10,829 nucleotides of DNA. Source: an uncultured Verrucomicrobiota bacterium. Lineage in GTDB: Bacteria; Verrucomicrobiota; Verrucomicrobiia; Limisphaerales; UBA9464. Shown piece by piece: positions 1 to 6,239 of this stretch; position 1 is the stretch's first letter, and every line of letters begins with the position of its first letter. The stretch spans positions 1 to 10,829 of the forward strand of contig CAIYFP010000215.1 in assembly GCA_903925515.1 (NCBI GenBank). Reading direction: 5' to 3'. The translations under genes and the position numbers were made by a program. The notes under the pieces are model-generated. The model did not search any database and had not been told where the DNA came from. It saw only the letters and a list, made by a program, of their open reading frames with translations.

Positions 1-2
1 GC

Positions 3-653
3 CTTGAGGATGCCCGAAGGCTGGCCGCGCAGGCAGGAACGCTGGGGGCCGCCGCCATCTCGGCCATCGCGCCGTCGTACTTCAAGCCGGGCTCGATCGA
101 CACGTTGGTGGCCTGCTGCGCGCGGATTGCGTCGGCCGCTCCCGAGACGCCCTTCTACTACTACGACATCCCGCCGCTGACGGGCATCACGCTGTCGTCG
201 GCGGAGTTCCTGCGACGTGCACCGGGGGCGATCCCGAGCCTTGCGGGGTTGAAGTACAGCAACCCGGACCTGATGACGTTGCAACGCTGCCTTGGGATGG
301 GATTCGACATGCCATTTGGGATCGACGAGCACCTGCTGGGCGCGATGGCGATGGGCGTTCGCGGGGCGGTGGGAAGCGGGTACAACTTCGCGGCGCCGGT
401 GTACCGGCGGATGATGGAGGCGTTTGATCGGGGCGACTGGGCGGCGGCGCGGATGGAGCAGGCGCGTGGGTCGGAGTTGGTGCGGATCTTGGCGGCGCGG
501 GGCTACATGGGGTCCGCGAAGGCGTTGATGGGGATGCTAGGGGTGGACGTGGGCGGGCCGCGTCTTCCGAACGAGGGGCTTGGGCGGGAGGCTGAGGAGG
601 CGTTGCGCGGGGAGCTGGAGGCGGCGGGGTTTTTTGGGTGGGTGGGCGGGTGA
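3..653 (+). CDS. N-acetylneuraminate lyase / dihydrodipicolinate synthase family aldolase (5' end outside window)
   Basis: The reading frame is open from base 3, so the N-terminus lies upstream of the window; 216 residues are visible, against about 300 for the family. These class I aldolases use a lysine Schiff base to cleave or form a C-C bond with pyruvate. The stretch FYYYDIPPLTG (bases 153-185) matches the family strand carrying the catalytic tyrosine, and GLKYS (from 246) holds the Schiff-base lysine at 252-254. GIDEHLLGAMAMG followed by GAVGSGYNF matches the next conserved barrel segment. The remainder forms the usual C-terminal helices. The FYYY.IP..TG form and the lysine context look closer to N-acetylneuraminate lyase than to DapA, so amino-sugar or sugar-acid catabolism is likelier than lysine synthesis. 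The substrate cannot be read from this sequence. The first two-thirds of the barrel is not visible apart from its last strands. Confidence 0.9.
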   Translation, partial: LEDARRLAAQAGTLGAAAISAIAPSYFKPGSIDTLVACCARIASAAPETPFYYYDIPPLTGITLSSAEFLRRAPGAIPSLAGLKYSNPDLMTLQRCLGMGFDMPFGIDEHLLGAMAMGVRGAVGSGYNFAAPVYRRMMEAFDRGDWAAARMEQARGSELVRILAARGYMGSAKALMGMLGVDVGGPRLPNEGLGREAEEALRGELEAAGFFGWVGG

Positions 654-761
654 AGGGAGGATGGCGGGAGCGGAGGGAAGGGAAGGAGGTTTCCATTGCC
701 GGGGTCGGGAAGTGAGGCAGCTTGGGGGGCTTGGCGTGGACGCGCGGGCCTTGTTGGGGTG

Positions 762-767
762 GGGAGG
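762..767 (+). promoter_or_regulatory. Likely ribosome binding site of the family 9 glycosyltransferase
   Basis: GGGAGG lies 4 bases before the GTG at 772. It is one of the few Shine-Dalgarno-like sites in the window and supports this start over the upstream in-frame ATG at 661. The spacing is slightly short and the region is generally G-rich, so chance is possible. Confidence 0.45.
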
Positions 768-771
768 GAGC

Positions 772-1821
772 GTGAGGGAAATCCTTGTTATTCGATGGAA
801 GAGCATCGGCGACGTGGTGTTTGCGTTGCCGGCGGTGAACGTGCTGCGGGGAAGGTTTCCGGGCGCGCGCATCACGTTGATGGTCTCCAAGGAGAATGCG
901 TTCGTGGCGGAGGGATTCGAGGCGGTGGACCGGGTCTGGACGGTGGACCGGGATGCGTTGAGGGGACGCCGGGTGCTGGCGGGGCTGCGGGAGACGGCGG
1001 GGTTGATCGGGGAGGTGCGGCGAGCGGGTTTTGACCTTGCTGTGGATTTGCAGGGGTATGGGGAGACGGCGGCGTTGACGCGTTGGAGCGGGGCGCCGTT
1101 GCGTTGGGGATACGGGAACGGTGCGTTGCGGAGCCGAGCGTTCACGACGGCGGTGGCGCGCGACCCGGGCCGGCACCCGGCGATGGGGCACCTTGACTTG
1201 CTGGCGAGGGCGGGGATTGCGGCGGGCAAGGTGTCGAATGCGTTCCGGGTCCGGCCGGGGAACGCGTCGCGGGCGCGTCAGTTTCTTGCGGAGCGCGGCC
1301 ATGGTCCGGGAAGCAGGTGGGCCTACGTGCAGCCGTTCACGAGCGCGGCGAGCAAGAACTGGCCGTTGGACCGGTACCTTCAACTGGCGGTGCTGTTGCG
1401 TTCGCAGGGTTGCCGTGTGCTGTGGGGCGGCGGGGAGGAGGATCGAGGAGCGATGACCGGGGCGGGCGTGCCCGGGCATGAGCTGATACCGTCGCTGCCG
1501 CGATCGGTGATGGCGGGGATTCTCGGGGAGGCGTCGTTGGTGGTGGGGGGAGACACGGGTTTTGTGCACTTGGCGGTGGCGCTGGGGAGGCCGGTGGTGA
1601 TGGTGGGCAACCGGAACATGGTGTTGCCGTTGTGCGAGCATGGGGTTGCGGTGCGAGGGGCGACGGAGCACATGGGCGACGTGGGGCTGGAGGCGGTGGC
1701 GGCGGCGACGACGAGGCAGCTGGAGAGACGGCCTGTTCTGCAGGCATGCGTGACATGGACGAGCCTTGAGGATGGCAGCGAGGCGGGTGCCGTGAACGAT
1801 GGCGTGCGCGCCGGGGCATGA
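772..1821 (+). CDS. Glycosyltransferase family 9 (heptosyltransferase-like)
   Basis: The product is 349 residues from the GTG at 772, a normal length for family 9. These cytoplasmic GT-B enzymes transfer ADP-heptose or related sugars onto lipopolysaccharide core or other envelope glycans. The N-terminus REILVIRWKSIGDVVFALPA is the classic family opening, with SIGD at residues 11-14. YVQPF with the following K-W-P (from residue 185) and GGDTGFVHLAVALGRPVVMVG (DTG at 261-263) form the C-terminal nucleotide-sugar half. The frame stays open upstream to 580, and an ATG at 661 is possible. GTG 772 is preferred because it places the first beta strand at the N-terminus and has GGGAGG at 762-767 just upstream. 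The gene sits alone, without other LPS genes in view, so acceptor and sugar are unknown. Confidence 0.88.
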   Translation: MREILVIRWKSIGDVVFALPAVNVLRGRFPGARITLMVSKENAFVAEGFEAVDRVWTVDRDALRGRRVLAGLRETAGLIGEVRRAGFDLAVDLQGYGETAALTRWSGAPLRWGYGNGALRSRAFTTAVARDPGRHPAMGHLDLLARAGIAAGKVSNAFRVRPGNASRARQFLAERGHGPGSRWAYVQPFTSAASKNWPLDRYLQLAVLLRSQGCRVLWGGGEEDRGAMTGAGVPGHELIPSLPRSVMAGILGEASLVVGGDTGFVHLAVALGRPVVMVGNRNMVLPLCEHGVAVRGATEHMGDVGLEAVAAATTRQLERRPVLQACVTWTSLEDGSEAGAVNDGVRAGA

Positions 1822-1909
1822 CCGCAATCCATGGTTTCCATGACGGCGAAACGCGGCCGGGCGGCAACGCGGGCTTGTTTGGGAAGGGCGACCAGCGTAA
1901 TGCGGGGGG

Positions 1910-3349
1910 GTGCTTCGAGGTTACGAGCCGGGCGGGTTTTTCGACGAGATGTTCGCGGGGCCGGGGCAGGTGCGTCGCCACTACGAGCGATTCGCCCGGT
2001 TGTTTGGCGAGCTGACGCCGGAGGAGTTCGAGGAGAGGCGGAACGACGTGGACCTCGCGTTCATGCGGCAGGGGGTGACGTTCAATGTTTATGGGGACTC
2101 GCAGGGGACGGAGCGGATTTTCCCGTATGACCTGATCCCGAGGATCATCTCGGCGAGCGAGTGGGAGCATCTTGAGCGTGGGTTGGTGCAGCGCATTACG
2201 GCGCTGAACCTGTTCCTGCACGACATCTATCACGAGCAACGGATCCTGAAGGACGGGGTGATCCCGCCGTTCTACGTGTTGTCGGCGCGGCATTTCCGGC
2301 GTGAGTTCGCGCAGTTCCAGGTGCCGAAGGACATCTACATCCACATCTGCGGGACGGACCTGATCCGGGGCGGTTCGGGGGAGTGGATGGTGTTGGAGGA
2401 CAACGGGCGGACGCCGTCGGGGGTGAGCTACGTGCTGGAGAACCGGCAGGCGATGAAGCGCAGTTTCCCGCAGTTGATGGAGTCGGCCGGGGTGCGGCCG
2501 GTGGATCATTATCCGCAGGAGCTGTTGAAGATGCTGCAATACATCGCGCCGTCCGGGATCGCGGACCCGACGGTGGTGTTGCTGACGCCTGGGGCGTACA
2601 ACAGCGCGTACTTCGAGCACACGTACCTTGCGCGGCAGATGGGCATCCAGATCGTGGAGGGGCGGGACCTGATCGTGCGGGACGCGCGGGTGTTCATGCG
2701 CACGACGAAGGGGTTGCAGCCCGTGCATGTGATTTACCGGCGCATCGACGACGACTTTCTGGATCCGACCGTGTTCCGGCGGGACTCGGTGCTTGGGGTG
2801 CCCGGGCTCATCTCGGCGTATCGGGCGGGCAACGTGTCGTTGGCCAACTCGGTGGGGACGGGGGTCGCGGACGACAAGGTGATGTACTACTTCGTGCCGC
2901 GGATGATTAAGTACTACTTGGACCAAGACCCGATCATTCCGAACGTGCCGACGTATCTTGCGAGCGAGGAGGCGGACAAGGGGTACATCATGGAGAACCT
3001 CGGGAACCTTGTGGTGAAGGCGGCCAACGAGTCTGGGGGGTACGGCATGTTGATGGGTCCGAAGGCGACGAAGCAGGAGATCGAGGAATTCCGGGCCCGG
3101 ATCGAGGCGGACCCGCGCAACTACATCGCGCAGCCGATGATTTCGTTGTCCACGCACCCGACGCACGTGGGGGATTGCCGGTTCGAGGGACGACACATCG
3201 ACCTTCGGCCGTTCATCCTGTATGGAGAAAAGCCCGTGATCGTGCCCGGCGGCCTGACCCGTGTGGCGCTGCGGAAGGGTTCGCTTGTGGTGAACTCCTC
3301 GCAGGGTGGCGGGTCGAAGGACACGTGGGTCTTGTTCAGCGACGAATAG
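1910..3349 (+). CDS. Circularly permuted ATP-grasp protein (predicted peptide ligase)
   Basis: The product is 479 residues, normal for the circularly permuted ATP-grasp type 2 family (former DUF404/DUF407). The family opening is present (GGFFDEMF, residues 8-15), then VTFNVYGDSQGTERIFPYDLIPR at 56-78 and RITALNLFLHDIY at 95-107. The C-terminal half carries the ATP/metal-site segments: VKAANESGGYGM at 369-380, DLRPF at 431-435, GGLTRVA at 447-453 and NSSQGGGSKDTWV at 462-474. All look intact. The GTG at 1910 is the only sensible start: an in-frame TAA lies at 1898-1900 and the next ATG (1949) would cut into the conserved opening. No good Shine-Dalgarno precedes it. ATP-grasp enzymes join a carboxylate to an amine through an acylphosphate. 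This subfamily is predicted by comparative genomics to make or modify peptides with its alpha-E neighbour; the substrate is unknown. The alpha-E gene follows after 33 bases, so the two are probably co-transcribed. Confidence 0.93.
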   Translation: MLRGYEPGGFFDEMFAGPGQVRRHYERFARLFGELTPEEFEERRNDVDLAFMRQGVTFNVYGDSQGTERIFPYDLIPRIISASEWEHLERGLVQRITALNLFLHDIYHEQRILKDGVIPPFYVLSARHFRREFAQFQVPKDIYIHICGTDLIRGGSGEWMVLEDNGRTPSGVSYVLENRQAMKRSFPQLMESAGVRPVDHYPQELLKMLQYIAPSGIADPTVVLLTPGAYNSAYFEHTYLARQMGIQIVEGRDLIVRDARVFMRTTKGLQPVHVIYRRIDDDFLDPTVFRRDSVLGVPGLISAYRAGNVSLANSVGTGVADDKVMYYFVPRMIKYYLDQDPIIPNVPTYLASEEADKGYIMENLGNLVVKAANESGGYGMLMGPKATKQEIEEFRARIEADPRNYIAQPMISLSTHPTHVGDCRFEGRHIDLRPFILYGEKPVIVPGGLTRVALRKGSLVVNSSQGGGSKDTWVLFSDE

Positions 3350-3382
3350 AAGTCCCCTAAGACACGCCAGCCCCACATCGAC

Positions 3383-4412
3383 ATGCTTTCACGCGTTGCG
3401 AACTGCCTCTACTGGATGGCCCGCTATATCGAGCGGGCTGACAACACCGCCCGCATCATCGACGTCAACCTCCAGCTCCTGCTGGACTCGCGCCGGCTCG
3501 ATCCGGCCCAGCAAACGGCGTATTGGCAACCGGTGATTGAAAGCACGGGGGACGAGAAGCTGTTTGCGTCCCTCTACCCTGCGCCGACGGGGGATTCGGC
3601 TCCGGAGTTCCTGTTGTTTGACGTTCGCAACGGCAACTCGCTTGCGTCCTCGGTCAACCAAGCACGCGAGAATGCGCGGATGGTGCGCGACCAGATCCCG
3701 GCGGAGATGTGGGAGGAGCTGAACCGACTGTACCTGTTCGCGCGGTCGCCGGAGGCCCGGCAACAATGGGACTCCAGCCCCTTCGAGTTCCTGCAGCAGG
3801 TCCGGTCGAGCGCGCTGACGTTCGTGGGGATTAGCTATGCATCCACGCCGCACAACGAGGGATGGAACTTCATCCAGGCGGGGAAGTTCATCGAGCGCGG
3901 CGACAAGACGACGCGGATGCTGGACGTGCGGCATGCGACGCTTCCGGAGCGAGGGATGCCGGGCGCGATCAGCCAAGCCGATGCCCTTGGCTGGTCCGCG
4001 GTGCTGCGGTCGTGCTCGGCATGGGATGCCTACAAGGCGCTGCACGGGTCGGAGGTTCATCCGCGGCTCGTGGCGGAGTACCTGCTGCTTGACGATGAGT
4101 TCCCGAGGTCGCTGCGGTTCTGTGTGGACCGGATGGATGCGGCGCTGCGCGCGATATCCGGGGGTGGCGCCGCGGCGGATCAGCAACGATGCGGAGCGGT
4201 TGTCGGGCCGGCTGCTTGCTGAGCTTCAATACGCGACGGTGGAGGAGATCTTCGAGGTGGGCCTGCACGGCTACCTTGATCGCGTGCAGTCGCGGCTGAA
4301 CGCGATTGGCGACGCGATGTTCCGGGCCTACATCGCGCAGTCGTTCATCAGCCTTGAGGACGAGATCCTCGTGCAGCAGGAGTACCAGCAGCAGCAGCAG
4401 GCTGGGACATGA
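3383..4412 (+). CDS. Alpha-E domain (DUF403) protein, interrupted by an apparent +1 frameshift
   Basis: The start MLSRVANCLYWMARYIERADNTAR is the typical DUF403/alpha-E opening. The family is all-helical and nearly always encoded beside the circularly permuted ATP-grasp protein; its biochemical role is unproven. The first frame runs 3383-4222 (279 residues), but after about residue 260 (AALRAISG) it leaves the family sequence. The conserved C-terminal part (SNDAERLSGRLLAELQYATV, then EEIFEVGLHGYLDRV) continues in the next frame to the TGA at 4410-4412. Dropping one G from the five-G run at 4160-4164 joins the frames as SGVAPRRISND and gives 342 residues, close to the usual size. No stop lies at the junction and no standard recoding signal was seen. 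A homopolymer sequencing error or a real frameshift mutation is therefore likelier than programmed shifting. The C-terminus ends in a glutamine-rich tail. A gene caller may report only 3383-4222. Confidence 0.85.
4160..4164 (+). other. Five-G run at the alpha-E frame break
   Basis: This is the only place where removing one base joins the two conserved halves of the alpha-E protein without losing sequence. The codons read TCC GGG [G] GTG GCG CCG CGG CGG ATC. G runs are common sites of both sequencing error and slippage. Confidence 0.7.
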
Positions 4413-4660
4413 GCCTCCTTCGGATGCAACGTGGGCGCAGGGTGTCCTGAGGGACTGGGGTAAGCCCCATTCGGCCGGCGCACGCCAAGAAATCCCGGGG
4501 TTCGCATGGGTCATGGATGGAGCCGGTGCCCAATTCCCGTGAAAGCAGGAACGAAACGCCTGGTCCGCGGCAAGGCGAGCCTCGGCGGGTTGCATGCCTT
4601 GGCGTGCTTGCAGCCCATGGCCATGCACCTCGGCATGGAAGCCATGGTTCCTGCATGCGT

Positions 4661-4721
4661 GGCTTCATGACCCATGGAAACCAAGCATGGGACGCCATGT
4701 TTGGGTTCACGGCATGAAGCC
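4661..4721 (+). repeat. Long imperfect inverted repeat / hairpin
   Basis: GGCTTCATG (4661-4669) is perfectly complementary to CATGAAGCC (4713-4721). Inside it, after a bulged A, CC 4671-4672 pairs with GG 4711-4712. A further 10-bp stem then pairs 4681-4690 with 4695-4704 (one G-U pair), closed by a GACG loop. In total about 21 base pairs form in 61 nt. The outer left arm can instead pair upstream, GAAGCCA 4638-4644 with TGGCTTC 4660-4666, so two exclusive folds are possible. No U-run follows, so it is not a standard terminator. It could be a structured RNA or a REP-like palindromic element. Confidence 0.6.
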
Positions 4722-4743
4722 GGGGAGGACGGCCGGGTCGTCC

Positions 4744-4763
4744 CTCGCGCGGGGCCGCGCGGG
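4744..4763 (+). terminator. GC-rich hairpin, possible terminator of the ATP-grasp/alpha-E operon
   Basis: Bases 4744-4751 pair with 4756-4763 (8 bp including one U-G pair) around a GGGC loop, followed by TTCTG. It lies about 330 bases after the alpha-E stop and has no real U-tract, so the assignment is weak. Confidence 0.2.
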
Positions 4764-5109
4764 TTCTGAACCGAGGGGCGAAAACTTCCTGCATGTGGAT
4801 TTGCCGCCTGCCCTGACATGGGATTTGGCTGCGCAGTCGCCTTGTCCCTGACCGTCATGGGATTGGTCCCGAATGGCCCATGGCTGGAGACACGAATCAT
4901 GGCGGGTTGGGTGGCGAGGGATCCGGGCACGATCCCGGCATCAAAACGTTGGGCGTGGCGGCATTAGGGATTGGGGAAGCGTCGCGGCCCCGGCCATCCT
5001 CGGCACGCCGCGAAGGGGGCCTTGGACCATGGGTGTCGCCCTGCGAGCCGGGCTGGGGCGTGCCAACCGTGTGAACGGTCATGAATGGGGATTCGCGCAT
5101 GGATTTGGA

Positions 5110-5138
5110 TTGACCGTGATGAAGCCAATTTGTATTTG
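5110..5138 (+). promoter_or_regulatory. Candidate sigma-70-type promoter before the PEP-CTERM gene
   Basis: TTGACC at 5110-5115 is separated by 17 bases from TATTTG at 5133-5138, at the start of an AT-rich island (about 5115-5190) in otherwise GC-rich DNA. The -35 is good and the -10 matches only the first three consensus bases. Transcription would begin near 5145, giving a leader of about 43 nt. Confidence 0.3.
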
Positions 5139-5187
5139 CATCCGAGACAAGCATTTTCGTAATCCCGATATTTCTAATCCTAACATC

Positions 5188-5871
5188 ATGAAATTCACCT
5201 GTGTTGCTGCATTGGCCCTCCTTGCATCCTTTGTCATGTCGAAAGCGTTGGGAGGCGTGCTGGTCGTGCCTGGAACGTCTGACATTTGGCTTGCTGGGAC
5301 GCCCGATGGAACCTCGGCGAGCCTTGGGGATGTTGCGCCGGCGCAATCGCCGGTGCTGGCCGGCGGGGTTGTTGCCGGCGGTAGCTACACCTTCGTGGTC
5401 ACCGGGTCGGTGAATAACTTTCCCGGCCCGTCGGGACTTGGGCCCGACGGCGGCCAGTTCTATGAGCATTCCTGGGGCGCGGAGAACGGGTTGTCCGGCC
5501 TTCATGCCCCGATCAACTCCCTCGTAGGCGTCTTCCTTGACTCCTCGTCTCCCCTTGGCCAACCGGTCCTTGGCGGGCTGGATTTTGCCAGTATCGGGCT
5601 TGATTTCCCCAGCCTTAGCCCGGGATTGCGTCAACCGTTCTTCATCGGCGACGGCATGACGGGCACGCAAGCGGTGCAGACCTTCACGGCGCCGAGCGGT
5701 GCGACCCGGTTGTTTCTGGGAACCATGGACGGGTGGGGGTGGTGGAACAACGACGGGGCATTCAGCGTGACGGTCAACGGGCCGGCGGTCCCGGAGCCCT
5801 CGGCGTACGCCATGGTGGCGGGGCTTGCCTTGCTGGGTTTCGGTTGGCATCGGCGCCATTCAAGGCGCTGA
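5188..5871 (+). CDS. PEP-CTERM sorting domain protein, secreted
   Basis: The product is 227 residues from the ATG at 5188. It starts with a signal peptide (MKFTCVAALALLASFVMSKA) and ends with a textbook PEP-CTERM tail: VPEPSAY at 201-207, a hydrophobic segment, then an RRHSRR basic end. Such proteins cross the inner membrane by Sec and are processed by an exosortase; none is encoded in this window. The middle has GPDGGQFY (85-92), FFIGDGMTG (151-159) and TRLFLGTMDGWGWWNNDGAF (173-192). The last resembles the metal/sugar-site region of LecA-like beta-sandwich lectins seen in other PEP-CTERM proteins, but that homology is by eye only. The frame is open up to 4873. ATG 5188 is chosen because only it puts the signal peptide at the N-terminus; ATG 5119 would add 23 residues. 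No Shine-Dalgarno is visible. Confidence 0.88.
   Translation: MKFTCVAALALLASFVMSKALGGVLVVPGTSDIWLAGTPDGTSASLGDVAPAQSPVLAGGVVAGGSYTFVVTGSVNNFPGPSGLGPDGGQFYEHSWGAENGLSGLHAPINSLVGVFLDSSSPLGQPVLGGLDFASIGLDFPSLSPGLRQPFFIGDGMTGTQAVQTFTAPSGATRLFLGTMDGWGWWNNDGAFSVTVNGPAVPEPSAYAMVAGLALLGFGWHRRHSRR
5851..5870 (+). other. Hairpin over the PEP-CTERM stop codon
   Basis: CGGCGCC (5851-5857) pairs with GGCGCTG (5864-5870) around the loop ATTCAA, giving 7 bp with one G-U pair. It encodes the basic tail and reaches the TGA at 5869-5871. There is no U-tract; the arms may simply follow from the RRHSRR codons. Confidence 0.25.
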
Positions 5872-6239
5872 AGCACCGGGCAGGGGGGAAGGCTTCATTC
5901 GTTGGATTTGGCGTGGGCAGACCCGCGTGATGAACGACGGGGCCATGGATGCGTCTGGGTTGAACGCGGGATTCTTGCGGCGCGGGACTTGGTGCCTCGG
6001 GCTTCGATCAGGGAACGGTGGATGGGCTGGGGGGCCGGTTCCGTTGGATGGCTCGTGACTGCGGGATCTGCCTCCGCAGATTCCTTGTCGCACGCGTGTG
6101 GGCCCCGCCGTCACCTTGCTTTCAATGGAATCGTCGTGGGCCATGGGCTTGATGGCATGGGTGGGCATGGGTGGGTGTTGATGTGTGTTGGGCCGGTTGG
6201 CGGAGTGGCGAGGTGCGGTGCTAGGGTCGCGGCCCTTGC
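5872..6239. other. Gene-free spacer between the PEP-CTERM gene and comEC
   Basis: No coding frame is supported over 368 bases; the long + frame from 5902 overlaps comEC and reads as low-complexity shadow. It holds the terminator-like hairpin at 6063-6084 and, near 6139-6166, a GGCATGGGTGGG-type repeat (ATGGGTGGGC then ATGGGTGGGT). No convincing promoter for comEC was found. Confidence 0.6.
6063..6084 (+). terminator. Hairpin, probable terminator of the PEP-CTERM gene
   Basis: GGGATCTGC (6063-6071) pairs with GCAGATTCC (6076-6084) to give a 9-bp stem with one G-U pair and a CTCC loop. TTGTCG follows directly, a weak U-rich tail. It lies about 190 bases after the PEP-CTERM stop and before comEC. 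Confidence 0.4.

Larger units (their letters stand above)
4413..5187. other. Long gene-free region, CATG-rich and palindrome-rich
   Basis: No reading frame here resembles a protein; the open frames on both strands are low-complexity shadows. From 4501 to 5101 the tetramer CATG occurs 21 times, 11 of them between 4593 and 4716. Base composition predicts about two in the 600 bases. Several stem-loops can be drawn: 4661-4721 (strong), 4744-4763 (8-bp stem, GGGC loop) and 4854-4884 (8-bp stem, 15-nt loop). The final 75 bases become AT-rich and form the leader of the PEP-CTERM gene. Confidence 0.7.

Noticed and set aside
187..1827. Long minus-strand open frame (546 codons) across the aldolase and glycosyltransferase
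   Set aside because: It is Arg/Pro/His-rich, as expected for antisense of GC-rich genes, and overlaps two well-supported plus-strand genes.
1818..2015. Small plus-strand frame starting in an ATGA overlap with the glycosyltransferase stop
   Set aside because: The coupling looks tempting for a leader peptide, but the second half runs out of frame inside the ATP-grasp gene and there is no recognisable precursor or cleavage motif.
4160..4164. Programmed ribosomal frameshifting in the alpha-E gene
   Set aside because: No slippery heptamer with a following pseudoknot, and no stop or rare-codon pause at the junction. A simple one-base insertion in a G run explains the data better.
4593..4716. CRISPR array or tandem repeat array made of the CATG units
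   Set aside because: The spacing between CATG copies is irregular (6 to 23 bases) and there is no repeat unit of constant length with unique spacers.
4511..4930. Minus-strand frame of 139 codons in the long gap, considered as a hidden gene
   Set aside because: There is no domain, signal peptide or credible start region. It is rich in Pro/Arg/His/Met, the Met and His coming from CATG repeats read in frame.
5119..5187. ATG at 5119 as the start of the PEP-CTERM protein
   Set aside because: It would place 23 mostly polar residues in front of a complete signal peptide. ATG 5188 gives the standard architecture.
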